64,000 nucleotides of DNA from the NCBI RefSeq assembly GCF_026341275.1, contig NZ_JAIFZO010000002.1, positions 5,238,118 through 5,302,117 on the forward strand. Reading direction: 5' to 3'. The notes beneath the pieces were generated by a model. It was not told the DNA's origin. It did not search any database and saw nothing but the letters and a program-made list of their open reading frames with translations. The translations under genes and the position numbers were made by a program. Below are positions 54,051-62,783 of the stretch, piece after piece; within the stretch, counting starts at the first letter, position 1, and every line of letters starts with the position of its first letter. Source of the DNA: Streptomyces ortus. Its GTDB lineage: Bacteria; Actinomycetota; Actinomycetes; Streptomycetales; Streptomycetaceae.

Positions 54051-54400
54051 ACACCCCTCCCCGCCCTCCCTTGGAAGGCCAACAGGTGGCGAGCGGCCCG
54101 CACCCCGCCGAACCAGCCGCACTCGGGCCGGTCGTGGGCGAGCCGAAAGGCGCCGCCCGTCAGGGCGTCCGCACTGCTCTTCGCCCTGACCCGCAGACCG
54201 AAGACGGCCGGTACCCCATCGCGTGGCTGACCATCTGCGCCCCGCGCGGTGCAGTGCCCACCGCCACCTCGAAATGCCTGTGCGGACGTGACCGCAGCGC
54301 GGTCGGCAAAGCCCGCGTGCTCACCCTGATCACCGACCACGAAACCCACCGCGACCACTGCCCGCTCCGCACCGCACAGGAAGGGAGGGCCGCCGCATGA
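54047..54400 (+). CDS. Hypothetical protein of the replication operon
   Basis: A 117-residue protein. The second half (YPIAWLTICAPRGAVPTATS, then CLCGRDRSAVG, HETHRDHC) carries Cys/His pairs that could bind zinc. It overlaps prim-pol and the DUF3631 gene by ATGA on each side. It is a standard small gene of AICE replication blocks; function is unknown. Confidence 0.78.
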   Translation: MNTPPRPPLEGQQVASGPHPAEPAALGPVVGEPKGAARQGVRTALRPDPQTEDGRYPIAWLTICAPRGAVPTATSKCLCGRDRSAVGKARVLTLITDHETHRDHCPLRTAQEGRAAA

Positions 54401-55542
54401 GCGACACCATCGACGGCGCCGCGCTGCTCAACGAGGTGGAAGCCTTCCACCGCCGCTTCAACGTCTTCCCCACCGAAGCTGCCTACGTCGCGGTCGCGCT
54501 GTGGGACGCGCACGCCCACCTGCTGGACTGCTTCGACTCCACGCCCCGGCTCGCCTTCCTCTCCCCGGAGCCCGGGTCGGGGAAGTCGCGTGCGCTGGAG
54601 ATCGTGGAAACCCTCGTGCCGGAGCCGATGACGGCGGTCAACGCGTCCGCCGCCGCTCTGTTCCGCTCGGTGTCGAACCCGAACGGGCGGCCCACGATCC
54701 TGTTCGACGAGATCGACACCGTCTTCGGGCCCAAGGCAGGCGACAACGAGGAACTGCGCGGGTTCCTCAACGCGGGTCACCGCCGGACCGGGGTCACCTA
54801 CCGGTGCATCGGAGACGGCGGCAACCAGACCGTCCAGGCGTTCCCCTCGTACTGCGGGGTCGCGGTCGCCGGACTCGGCAACCTCCCCGACACGATCATG
54901 ACCCGCTCCATCATCATCCGCATGCGCCGGCGGGCCCGTAACGAGCGCATCGAACCTTTCCGCGCCCGTCTGCACGAGGCCGAGGGGCACGCGCTGCGCG
55001 ACCGGCTCGCCAAGTGGGCCGAGCACGCCCGGGGGTTCGTTATGGGGGCATGGCCGGAGATGCCCGACGGCGTCTCCGACCGGCCGGCGGACGTGTGGGA
55101 ATCCCTGCTCGCCATCGCAGACGCCGCAGGCGGCGACTGGCCCAAGCGGGCACGGGAAGCGTGCGTGACGCTGGTGACCGCGTCCAAGACCAACGACAAA
55201 GGAAGCCTCGGGGTCCGGCTGCTGACCGACCTGCGCGATCACGTCATGGTCGGCATCGACCGCCTGCCCACCATCGCCATCCTGGATCGGCTCAACGCCC
55301 TCGACGACGCACCATGGGCCGACTTGAACGGCAAGCCGCTCGACAGCCGGCGCCTGTCGAAGATGCTCGCGGAGTACATGACGTCGGACACGGAGCCGAT
55401 CGCGTCCCGCAACATCAAGACTGCCGGGAGCGTCCTCAAGGGCTACTACGCCACCGATCTGCACGACGCGTGGGGCCGCTACTGCCCCCCAACCCCGGAA
55501 AGTCCGCTACCTCCGCTACCGGGCACCGAAAACCTGGCCTGA
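54397..55542 (+). CDS. DUF3631 ATPase, AICE replication protein
   Basis: A 381-residue P-loop ATPase. Walker A is SPEPGSGKS (56-64) and Walker B is TILFDEIDT (100-108); an arginine finger candidate is in MTRSIIIRMRRRAR. The last 130 residues are DUF3631 (RLLTDLRDHVMVGIDRLPTI ... SRRLSKMLAEY). With Prim-Pol it probably forms the primase-helicase of the element. The iteron array begins inside its last codons. Confidence 0.88.
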   Translation: MSDTIDGAALLNEVEAFHRRFNVFPTEAAYVAVALWDAHAHLLDCFDSTPRLAFLSPEPGSGKSRALEIVETLVPEPMTAVNASAAALFRSVSNPNGRPTILFDEIDTVFGPKAGDNEELRGFLNAGHRRTGVTYRCIGDGGNQTVQAFPSYCGVAVAGLGNLPDTIMTRSIIIRMRRRARNERIEPFRARLHEAEGHALRDRLAKWAEHARGFVMGAWPEMPDGVSDRPADVWESLLAIADAAGGDWPKRAREACVTLVTASKTNDKGSLGVRLLTDLRDHVMVGIDRLPTIAILDRLNALDDAPWADLNGKPLDSRRLSKMLAEYMTSDTEPIASRNIKTAGSVLKGYYATDLHDAWGRYCPPTPESPLPPLPGTENLA

Positions 55543-55677
55543 CCTGCGATAACGCGGTAGCGGCAACCACCCACGGTTGCCGCTACCGCCCCGCTACCCA
55601 TCCGCTACCGCTACCCCTTCCCGCTACCCCGAACAGGCCCCTGACCTGCGAGGTAGCGGCGGTAGCGGAAGTAGCGC
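55505..55677. other. Iteron array: probable AICE replication origin
   Basis: Seven CGCTACC copies (starts 55505, 55514, 55581, 55592, 55603, 55609, 55622) and three inverted GGTAGCG copies (55556, 55652, 55661), plus a GTAGCG at 55671. A perfect 15-bp inverted repeat, GCGGTAGCGGCAACC (55554-55568) with its inverse (55575-55589), lies in the centre. The site is between the replication ATPase and xis. Confidence 0.7.
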
Positions 55678-55721
55678 CCCTCAGAGGGCCCCCGAAGGAC
55701 AGTCCTAGAGGAGACCTTTCG

Positions 55722-55955
55722 ATGAGCATCGCCGCTGTGGACACCGCACCGCTCGCTGAGGCCAGCGACCCGGCCCCGGTCCTCCTGACCGTCGTAGAGG
55801 CCGCCCGCTGCCTCCGAGTCGGCCGCACCACCTGCTTCGCCCTCATCCGCGCCGGAGAACTGGAATCCCTGATGGTCGGCGGACTCCGGCGCGTCCCCGC
55901 CGACGCTCCGGCCGCCTACCTCGCACGCCGCCGCGCTGAGCAGCGCGCCGCCTGA
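55722..55955 (+). CDS. xis: Excisionase (MerR-like helix-turn-helix, Xis)
   Basis: A 77-residue protein with an excisionase-type winged helix (LLTVVEAARCLRVGRTTCFA, then LIRAGELESLMVGGLRRVP). GAGGAGACC precedes the ATG. It lies 78 bases before int, and a perfect hairpin separates them. It should bias the integrase to excision. Confidence 0.88.
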   Translation: MSIAAVDTAPLAEASDPAPVLLTVVEAARCLRVGRTTCFALIRAGELESLMVGGLRRVPADAPAAYLARRRAEQRAA

Positions 55956-55965
55956 TCGCCTCACA

Positions 55966-56000
55966 CCGGGACGCCACCTCGCACCGAGGTGGCGTCCCGG
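55966..56000. terminator. Perfect 16-bp hairpin between xis and int
   Basis: CCGGGACGCCACCTCG (55966-55981) pairs with CGAGGTGGCGTCCCGG (55985-56000) around CAC. It is 10 bases after xis and 33 before int, with no T run, so it may limit or tune int expression. Confidence 0.7.
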
Positions 56001-56033
56001 GCTGTTTCCACATCATCCTGAAGGAGTCCGCCC

Positions 56034-57290
56034 GTGGCGGAAGACAAGAAGCGCACCCGACAGCCCAACGGCCGGTCGTCCATCTACCAGAGCAAAGACG
56101 GCAAGTGGCACGGCCGCGTTACCGTCGGCATCCGCGACGACGGCACCCCGGACCGCCGCCACGTCGAACGCAAGACCCGCGCCGAAGTGACAGCCGCCGT
56201 ACGCGAGTTGGAGAAGCAGCGCGACGCAAAGACCATGAAGAAGCCCGGCAAGGCATGGACGGTCAAGACGTGGCTGACGCACTGGATCGAGAACGTTGCG
56301 TCCCTCGCAGTGAACGACAACACGATGGTCGGGTACGGCGTCGCCGTGCGGAAGCACCTGATCCCCGGCTTGGGCGCTCACCGGCTCGACAGGCTCAAGC
56401 CCGAGCACATCGAAACGTTCTACGCCAAGATGCAGGCCAATGGCAGTAAGCCCGCGACCGCTCACCAGGTGCACCGAACCTTGCGCACCGCCCTCAATGA
56501 GGCCGTGCGGCGGGGGCATCTCGGCAAGAACCCCGTCCAGTTGGCCAAGGCGCCGAAAACGGGGGAGTACGAAGTGGAGCCCTACAGCGTCCACGAGGTG
56601 CAGCGGTTGCTCAAGGCCGCTAGCCAGAACCGCAACTCCGCTCGCTGGGCCGTCGCTCTTGCGCTCGGACTGAGGCAAGGGGAAGTGCTCGGTCTGAGGT
56701 GGGAGGACGTGGACCTTGACGGCGGGTTCCTCGTAGTCCGCCGTAGTCGTCACCGCCCGCAGTACGCCCACGGGTGCGTGGAACCCTGCGGGCGTAAGGC
56801 CGCCGGGTACTGCCCTCAAAAGCGACGCACGAACCCGGAACTGTCCACCACCAAATCGCGCGCTGGCCGCCGCGCCGTCGGTCTTCCCGAACAGCTCGTT
56901 GACCTACTCCGTGCCCATCTCAAGGCACAGGAAGGGGAGCGGGCGGCGGCCGGCAAGCGCTGGGAGGAGAACAGGTTGGTCTTCCCGGATGAACACGGCC
57001 GTAGCCCGTCCCACCGCCGGGATTGGGCTGAGTGGAAGGCTCTTCTGGCAGAGGCGAAGGTCCGTGACGGCCGTCTGCACGACGCGCGCCACACAGCCGC
57101 CACCGTTCTGCTCATCCTTGGGGTTCCGGAGCGCGCAGTCATGGGCCTCATGGGCTGGTCGACTACTGCCATGGCTGCTCGATACCAGCACATGGTCGAC
57201 AGCGTTCGGAGCGGTATTGCCACGCAAGTTGACACGCTGATCTGGAGCAAGGACGGGAAGCCTGATGTAGAGCGATCAGACGAAAACTGA
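56034..57290 (+). CDS. int: Tyrosine recombinase integrase
   Basis: A 418-residue site-specific recombinase that joins attP to the tRNA-Cys attB. The N-terminal SAM-like domain (about 75-165) is followed by the catalytic domain with R214 (GLRQGE), H349-x-x-R352 (LHDARH), W375 and nucleophile Y384 (ARYQHM). An insertion with three cysteines and a histidine (H246, C248, C252, C260) follows strand 3. GTG 56034 follows AAGGAG. All catalytic residues are intact. Confidence 0.94.
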   Translation: MAEDKKRTRQPNGRSSIYQSKDGKWHGRVTVGIRDDGTPDRRHVERKTRAEVTAAVRELEKQRDAKTMKKPGKAWTVKTWLTHWIENVASLAVNDNTMVGYGVAVRKHLIPGLGAHRLDRLKPEHIETFYAKMQANGSKPATAHQVHRTLRTALNEAVRRGHLGKNPVQLAKAPKTGEYEVEPYSVHEVQRLLKAASQNRNSARWAVALALGLRQGEVLGLRWEDVDLDGGFLVVRRSRHRPQYAHGCVEPCGRKAAGYCPQKRRTNPELSTTKSRAGRRAVGLPEQLVDLLRAHLKAQEGERAAAGKRWEENRLVFPDEHGRSPSHRRDWAEWKALLAEAKVRDGRLHDARHTAATVLLILGVPERAVMGLMGWSTTAMAARYQHMVDSVRSGIATQVDTLIWSKDGKPDVERSDEN

Positions 57291-57400
57291 CGGACAGATG
57301 TTGTAGCCTGCTCTCATCGGCCAGTCCAAACAGTTAGCGGCCGATCTAGACAAGGAAGTTCGTCCACGGCAGACGATGGCTGCCGATGAGTAGGACGGGC

Positions 57401-57435
57401 GTCAAGCGGGCGTTGGCAGCGCTAACCCGCTTGAC
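57401..57435. repeat. Inverted repeat after int
   Basis: GTCAAGCGGG (57401-57410) pairs with CCCGCTTGAC (57426-57435). It may end the int transcript. The 331-base gap 57291-57621 shows nothing else. Confidence 0.5.
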
Positions 57436-57621
57436 TGGATTTGATAGACGCGTCTCTGTGTACGCAGGCAGGCTGCCGAGTAGTGTCTATGAGTTCTGTC
57501 GCCATCGGGCAGTCTCAACCGAAGCAACCCATGAAATTAGTGGGGCGGCTCGGTTGAGAGCTGCCCCGCGCACGCTCCTTTCCGGCTGCCCCTTCCTCGA
57601 AGGAAACGGAAGGAAAGTGGA

Positions 57622-57789
57622 GTGAGCAGCAAGATCGTCGCAGTCATTGCCATCGCGCTCGTGGTAGGGCTGATCTTCGGCATCGGCGCGTATGCCTGGA
57701 CACGCAACCCCACGGATGCCATGGCGATGTTTGGTGTCGGGTTGTTCGGCGTTGCCATGCTGGGGATGACCATCATCGTTGCCACGTAG
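57622..57789 (+). CDS. Small membrane protein near attR (55 aa)
   Basis: A 55-residue reading with two hydrophobic helices (IVAVIAIALVVGLIFGIGAY and FGVGLFGVAMLGMTIIVA) joined by TWTRNP-like polar residues. GGAAAG and GGAG precede the GTG. It lies between int and attR inside the element. Translation is plausible; function is unknown. Confidence 0.6.
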   Translation: MSSKIVAVIAIALVVGLIFGIGAYAWTRNPTDAMAMFGVGLFGVAMLGMTIIVAT

Positions 57790-57858
57790 GGCCAATCGCC
57801 AGGGCGGCTAAACGAGCCCGTGTGGAGCCCGGCAGCGGCCACGGCAGAGATGGCAACT

Positions 57859-57877
57859 GAGACGGGAAATGAGACGA
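57859..57877 (+). promoter_or_regulatory. Possible integrase arm-type sites, right end
   Basis: GAGACGG at 57859 and GAGACGA at 57871 have the same 12-base spacing as the pair at 41721. The last base lies 65 bases before the attR core. Confidence 0.45.
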
Positions 57878-57886
57878 GCACGCGAA

Positions 57887-57918
57887 AGGGGCGACACCTC
57901 GCGAGGGTGCCGCCCCTT
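57887..57918. terminator. Hairpin before attR
   Basis: AGGGGCGACACC (57887-57898) pairs with GGTGCCGCCCCT (57906-57917) with one mismatch. It may shield the tRNA-Cys gene from element transcription. Confidence 0.6.
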
Positions 57919-57943
57919 CGTTCTGCCTGGTCAGGCCAGGTAG

Positions 57944-58015
57944 AGGCCGTGGCGGGAATTGAACCCACGTGCCTCGCTTTGCAGGCGAGTCCCTAAGCCA
58001 CTCGGGCACACGGCC
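57944..58015 (-). tRNA. tRNA-Cys (GCA), AICE integration site
   Basis: A 72-nt cloverleaf: acceptor GGCCGTG/CACGGCC, anticodon stem CTCGC/GCGAG with loop CTGCAAA (anticodon GCA), T arm GTGGG-TTCAATT-CCCGC, and discriminator U73, the tRNA-Cys identity base. CCA is not encoded. Its 3' 42 bases form the attR core. Confidence 0.95.
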
Positions 58016-58238
58016 AAGCTTGAGTCCGGTGGAGCGGTGTTCGCGTGGTCGTTCCGGACTCGTTGTGTCGACCGTACGGGGCGGGGTGGGGGCGGCCAAG
58101 AGGTTCGTGGGGGCCGCAACGGGACTGCCATGCCGCGTTCACAAAGGGCGCGTGGTGCAGGTCGTACGACCAAGGTCTCAGGGCAGGGCCGTCTTTCGAC
58201 AGGGGTCAATGTCGGTCTAGCCCCTTACCCTGGCGGAC

Positions 58239-59693
58239 ATGACCTCCCTGGAACCGGGCGACACCGGAGTCGCCGCCACCCCGAGCGCACCGAGCGAGGA
58301 CGACGCCCAGGACGGCGTGCTCAGCCGTCCGTACCGGGCGCTGAGCATCGGGATCGTCTCCGTCGTGCTGCTGATCGCCTTCGAGGCGACGGCCGTCGGG
58401 ACGGCCATGCCGGTGGCGGCCCGGGAGCTCGACGGGATCTCGCTGTACGCGTTCGCGTTCTCCGGGTACTTCACGACGAGCCTGTTCGGCATGGTGCTGG
58501 CCGGGCAGTGGTCCGACCGGGCCGGCCCGCTGGGGTCCCTCACCGCGGGGATCGGGGCCTTCGCGGCGGGGCTGCTGCTGTCCGGAACGGCCGGCGCCAT
58601 GTGGCTGTTCATCCTCGGCCGGGCCGTACAGGGCCTGGGCGGCGGGCTCGTGATCGTCGCGCTGTACGTGGTCGTCGGAAGGGCCTACCCGGCACGGCTG
58701 CGCCCGTCGATCATGGCGGCGTTCGCGGCGAGCTGGGTCGTCCCCTCCATCGTCGGCCCCCTCGCGTCCGGCGCGGTGACCGAGCACCTCGGCTGGCGCT
58801 GGGTCTTCGTCGGCGTACCCGTGCTGGTCCTCCTGCCGCTGGCGCTCGCGCTGCCGCAGATACGCGGACGGGCGTCCGGACCGGAGGAGGGCACCCTGCC
58901 CGCGCCCTTCGACCGGCGGCGCATCCGGCTGGCGCTGGGCATCTCCGCGGGCGCGGGACTGCTGCAGTACGCCGCCCAGGACCTGCGGTGGCTGTCCCTG
59001 ATCCCCGGTGTGGCGGGAGCCGCGCTGCTCGTCCCCGCGGTGCTCGGGCTGCTGCCGCGCGGCACCTACCTGGCGGCGCGCGGGCTTCCGTCCGTGGTGC
59101 TGCTGCGTGGTGTGGCGGCCGGGTCCTTCATCGCGGCGGAGTCCTTCGTACCGCTGATGCTGGTCACCGAGCGGGGCCTGTCGCCGACGCTCGCCGGGTT
59201 CTCCCTCGCGGCCGGCGGCGGCACCTGGGCGCTGGGCTCCTTCGTACAGGCGAGGGCGCGCGTGGAGCCGTACCGGGAGCGGCTGATGATGCTGGGCATG
59301 GTGCTGACCGCCGCCGCCATAGCCGCCGCGCCGGCCGTGCTGATCGACGGGGTGCCGGTGTGGACGGTGGCGGTGGCCTGGGCGTTCGGCTGCTTCGGCA
59401 TGGGTCTGGTGATCTCCTCCACCAGCGTCCTCCTGCTCCAGCTCTCCGCCCCCGGCCAGGCGGGCAACAACTCCGCCGCCCTGCAGATGTCCGACGGCCT
59501 CGCCAACGTCCTGCTCCTCGCCGCGGGCGGCGCGGCCTTCGCGGCGCTCGGCGGCGGCACGGTCACCCATACGGCCACGCAGGCCTCCGGCGGGCACCCG
59601 GCCGCGTTCGTGGCGGTGTTCCTGCCGATGGCGGGGGTGGCGCTGGTGGGGGCGTGGGTGACGACACGGCTGCGGGTTCCGTCGGCACCGTGA
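58239..59693 (+). CDS. MFS drug/metabolite exporter
   Basis: A 484-residue transporter with about 14 hydrophobic segments, of the DHA2 (EmrB/QacA-like) type. It shows MPVAARELDGISLYAFAFSG, the loop motif GQWSDRAGPL and the antiporter-like motif GRAVQGLGGGLVIVALYVVV. It is the first host gene right of the tRNA. The substrate is unknown. Confidence 0.9.
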   Translation: MTSLEPGDTGVAATPSAPSEDDAQDGVLSRPYRALSIGIVSVVLLIAFEATAVGTAMPVAARELDGISLYAFAFSGYFTTSLFGMVLAGQWSDRAGPLGSLTAGIGAFAAGLLLSGTAGAMWLFILGRAVQGLGGGLVIVALYVVVGRAYPARLRPSIMAAFAASWVVPSIVGPLASGAVTEHLGWRWVFVGVPVLVLLPLALALPQIRGRASGPEEGTLPAPFDRRRIRLALGISAGAGLLQYAAQDLRWLSLIPGVAGAALLVPAVLGLLPRGTYLAARGLPSVVLLRGVAAGSFIAAESFVPLMLVTERGLSPTLAGFSLAAGGGTWALGSFVQARARVEPYRERLMMLGMVLTAAAIAAAPAVLIDGVPVWTVAVAWAFGCFGMGLVISSTSVLLLQLSAPGQAGNNSAALQMSDGLANVLLLAAGGAAFAALGGGTVTHTATQASGGHPAAFVAVFLPMAGVALVGAWVTTRLRVPSAP

Positions 59694-59818
59694 ACCGCCG
59701 TAGCCGCCACAGCCGCCGTGAGCCGCCGCGCGCCGATGTGAGCTGAGTCCCATCCACGGGTGACCCCGCCTCGTCCGCGCGTTGACGTTCACGGGGCGCC
59801 GGTAGGGTGGCCCGGTTG

Positions 59819-59880
59819 TCATACGCAGCCGTCGTCCTACGCAGCCGTCGTCCTGCACAGCCGTCGTCATAAGCAACCGA
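59819..59880. repeat. 16-bp tandem repeat upstream of helicase gene
   Basis: TCATACGCAGCCGTCG and two variants repeat at 59819, 59835 and 59851, with a partial fourth at 59867. The array ends 25 bases before the helicase start. Confidence 0.8.
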
Positions 59881-59905
59881 GCCGCTCGACCACCCCACGG
59901 AGACC

Positions 59906-61705
59906 GTGACTACCACCGCCGCTTCCGCCGCCTCTTCGCACCACCTGTCGCCCGCGTTTCCCGGGCGGGCCCCCTGGGGCACCGCCAGCAAGCTGCGTGC
60001 CTGGCAGCAGGGGGCGATGGAGCGGTACCTCCAGGAGCAGCCGCGTGACTTTCTCGCCGTCGCGACCCCCGGCGCCGGCAAGACGACCTTCGCGCTGACG
60101 CTCGCGTCATGGCTGCTGCACCACCATGTCGTGCAGCAGGTGACCGTGGTCGCGCCGACCGAGCATCTGAAGAAGCAGTGGGCGGAGGCGGCGGCGCGGA
60201 TAGGGATCAAGCTGGATCCCGAGTACAGCGCGGGCCCGCTCAGCAAGGAGTACCAGGGCGTCGCCGTGACCTACGCCGGTGTCGGCGTGCGGCCCATGCT
60301 CCACCGCAACCGCTGCGAGCAGCGCAAGACCCTCGTCATCCTCGACGAGATCCACCACGCCGGCGACTCCAAGTCCTGGGGCGAGGCGTGCCTGGAGGCC
60401 TTCGAGCCCGCGACCCGCCGGCTCGCCCTCACCGGTACGCCGTTCCGTTCCGACACGAACCCCATCCCCTTCGTCGCGTACGAGGAGGGCAACGACGGAA
60501 TCCGCCGCTCCGCCGCCGACTACACCTACGGCTACGGCTCCGCCCTCGGCGACGGCGTCGTGCGGCCCGTCATCTTCCTCTCCTACAGCGGCAACATGCG
60601 CTGGCGTACGAAGGCGGGGGACGAGATCGCCGCCCGGCTCGGCGAGCCGATGACCAAGGACGCCGTCAGCCAGGCCTGGCGCACCGCCCTCGACCCGCGC
60701 GGCGAGTGGATGCCCAGCGTGCTGCGCGCCGCCGACCAGCGGCTGACCGAGGTCCGCAAGGGCATCCCGGACGCCGGCGCCCTCGTCATCGCCTCCGACC
60801 AGGACTCCGCCCGCGCCTACGCCAAGCTCATCCGCGAGATCACCGGCACCAAGGCCACCCTCGTCCTGTCCGACGACACCGGCGCCTCGAACCGGATCGA
60901 CGAGTTCAGCCACAGCGAGGACCGCTGGATGGTCGCCGTGCGCATGGTGTCCGAGGGCGTCGACGTACCGCGCCTCGCCGTGGGCGTGTACGCGACCACC
61001 ATCTCGACCCCCCTCTTCTTCGCCCAGGCCGTCGGCCGCTTCGTACGGTCCAGGCGGCGCGGCGAGACCGCGTCCGTCTTCCTGCCGACCGTCCCCGACC
61101 TCCTCACCTTCGCCAACGAGATGGAGGTCGAGCGCGACCACGCCCTCGACAAGCCCAAGAAGGAGACCGAGGAGGACCCGTACGCCGAATCCGAGAAGGA
61201 GATGGAGGAGGCGAACAAGGAGCAGGACGAGGACACCGGCGAGCAGGAGGAGTTCTCCTTCGAGGCGCTGGAGTCCGAGGCCGTCTTCGACCGGGTCCTC
61301 TACGACGGCGCCGAGTTCGGGATGCAGGCCCACCCGGGAAGCGCGGAGGAGCAGGACTACCTCGGCATCCCCGGCCTCCTCGAACCCGACCAGGTGCAGC
61401 TCCTCCTCCAGAAGCGCCAGGCCCGGCAGATCGCGCACAGCCGCAAGAAGCCGGACGAGGAGGCAGACCTCCTCGAACTGCCCGCCGAGCGGCGCCCCGT
61501 GGTCTCCCACAAGGAGATGCTGGAGCTGCGCAAGAAGCTCAACACCATGGTCGGCGCGTACGTCCACCAGAGCGGCAAGCCCCACGGCGTGATCCACACC
61601 GAGCTGCGCCGCGTCTGCGGGGGCCCGCCGAGCGCGGAGGCGACCGCCGGGCAGCTGCGCCAGCGCATCGAGAAGGTGCAGGAGTGGGCCACGCGGATGC
61701 GGTGA
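59906..61705 (+). CDS. DEAD/DEAH-box helicase
   Basis: A 599-residue superfamily-2 helicase. Motif I is VATPGAGKTTFAL (about 53-65), motif II is VILDEIHHAGD (about 145), motif III is ALTGTPFRSDT, and motif VI is FAQAVGRFVRSRRR. A Glu/Asp-rich acidic stretch (KKETEEDPYAESEKEMEEAN) separates the motor from a C-terminal domain of about 150 residues. It is conserved across Streptomyces as a housekeeping protein from memory; it may act in nucleic-acid repair, but the substrate is unknown. Confidence 0.88.
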   Translation: MTTTAASAASSHHLSPAFPGRAPWGTASKLRAWQQGAMERYLQEQPRDFLAVATPGAGKTTFALTLASWLLHHHVVQQVTVVAPTEHLKKQWAEAAARIGIKLDPEYSAGPLSKEYQGVAVTYAGVGVRPMLHRNRCEQRKTLVILDEIHHAGDSKSWGEACLEAFEPATRRLALTGTPFRSDTNPIPFVAYEEGNDGIRRSAADYTYGYGSALGDGVVRPVIFLSYSGNMRWRTKAGDEIAARLGEPMTKDAVSQAWRTALDPRGEWMPSVLRAADQRLTEVRKGIPDAGALVIASDQDSARAYAKLIREITGTKATLVLSDDTGASNRIDEFSHSEDRWMVAVRMVSEGVDVPRLAVGVYATTISTPLFFAQAVGRFVRSRRRGETASVFLPTVPDLLTFANEMEVERDHALDKPKKETEEDPYAESEKEMEEANKEQDEDTGEQEEFSFEALESEAVFDRVLYDGAEFGMQAHPGSAEEQDYLGIPGLLEPDQVQLLLQKRQARQIAHSRKKPDEEADLLELPAERRPVVSHKEMLELRKKLNTMVGAYVHQSGKPHGVIHTELRRVCGGPPSAEATAGQLRQRIEKVQEWATRMR

Positions 61706-61732
61706 AGTGACCACCACGCGCCCGTACGTCGA

Positions 61733-61770
61733 CACGAGCGCCCGTGCCGTCGATGGCACGGGAGCTCGTG
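61733..61770 (+). terminator. Terminator after helicase gene
   Basis: CACGAGCGCCCGTGCC (61733-61748) pairs with GGCACGGGAGCTCGTG (61755-61770), one mismatch, loop GTCGAT. The rest of the 392-base gap to 62098 shows no gene or clear repeat. Confidence 0.7.
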
Positions 61771-62097
61771 TGCGCTCTGTATGAGGTCGGTGTACTCCAG
61801 GTGGCCTGAGCTGCTCAGATACTGCCAAAAGTGGATCAAACCACGGGTAACCAGGGGCGGTATGTGCCTGCGCATGACCGGATTCTGGACGGAGCCTTCC
61901 GCTGAGCGAACCAGCTCGCTACTGTCCCCGCTACGCACACGCCCCGTGGCAGCGCCGCCGCGGAGCGCAGCCGGTGCCAGCCCGGGAGTACCCGGGACGC
62001 AGCCGACCGGCGGCCTCTGACGCGCGTCGCCGATGGGACCGGTGACGCGTCCGCCTCGCAGGGGGTCGCCGACTCTCACCACTAAGGAGTGGGCGTC

Positions 62098-62742
62098 GTG
62101 ACCGCGGAAACCTCCCAGACGCTCGACCGGGGACTGCGTGTCCTCAAGCTGCTCGCCGACACCGACCACGGTCTGACCGTCACCGAGCTGTCCAACAAAC
62201 TCGGAGTCAACCGGACCGTTGTGTACCGGTTGCTCGCCACGCTCGAACAGCACGCCCTCGTACGCCGGGACCTGGGCGGCCGGGCCCGGGTCGGGCTCGG
62301 GGTGCTGCGGCTCGGCCGGCAGGTGCATCCGCTGGTGCGCGAGGCCGCGCTGCCCGCGTTGCGGTCGCTGGCCGAGGACATCGGGGCGACCGCCCATCTC
62401 ACGCTGGTCGACGGTACGGAGGCGCTCGCCGTCGCCGTGGTCGAGCCGACGTGGACGGACTACCACGTGGCGTACCGCGCGGGGTTCCGGCATCCGCTGG
62501 AGCGGGGGGCCGCCGGGAAGGCGATCCTCGCCGCGCGGGCCGGGGGCGCGGACGGCGAACTCGGTTACACGCTGACGCACGGGGAGCTGGAGGCCGGGGC
62601 GAGCGGGGCCGCGGCGGCGCTGGTCGGTGTGACGGGGGTGGAGGGGAGCGTGGGGGTGGTGATGCTGGCGGACGCGGTGCCTGAGCGGGTGGGGCCGCGG
62701 GTTGTCGACGCTGCGCGTGAGGTGGCTGACGCGTTGCGGTGA
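62098..62742 (+). CDS. IclR-family transcriptional regulator
   Basis: A 214-residue regulator. The N-terminal winged helix (TLDRGLRVLKLLADTDHGLT ... GVNRTVVYRLLATLEQHALV) is followed by an IclR effector domain (HLTLVDGTEALAVAVVE; HPLERGAAGKAILAA). GTG 62098 lies eight bases after AAGGAG. No operon partner is seen, so targets are unknown. Confidence 0.9.
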   Translation: MTAETSQTLDRGLRVLKLLADTDHGLTVTELSNKLGVNRTVVYRLLATLEQHALVRRDLGGRARVGLGVLRLGRQVHPLVREAALPALRSLAEDIGATAHLTLVDGTEALAVAVVEPTWTDYHVAYRAGFRHPLERGAAGKAILAARAGGADGELGYTLTHGELEAGASGAAAALVGVTGVEGSVGVVMLADAVPERVGPRVVDAAREVADALR

Positions 62743-62783
62743 CCGGCCTCGCGCCGTTCCCCGTGCCCTGGGCCGCCACGTAC

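Larger units (their letters stand above)
41560..57985. mobile_element. Integrative and conjugative element (AICE, pSAM2-like) in tRNA-Cys
   Basis: A 16.4-kb element bounded by identical 44-bp repeats (41560-41603 and 57942-57985). The right repeat is the 3' half of the intact tRNA-Cys gene. It carries integrase and xis at the tRNA end, a probable iteron origin, prim-pol and DUF3631 replication proteins, an FtsK-like TraB, TraA- and Spd-like proteins, a GntR regulator, a Nudix protein like Pif of pSAM2, and a low-GC cargo block next to attL. These are the parts of an AICE that replicates autonomously and transfers as double-stranded DNA through TraB. All core genes look intact. Confidence 0.93.
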
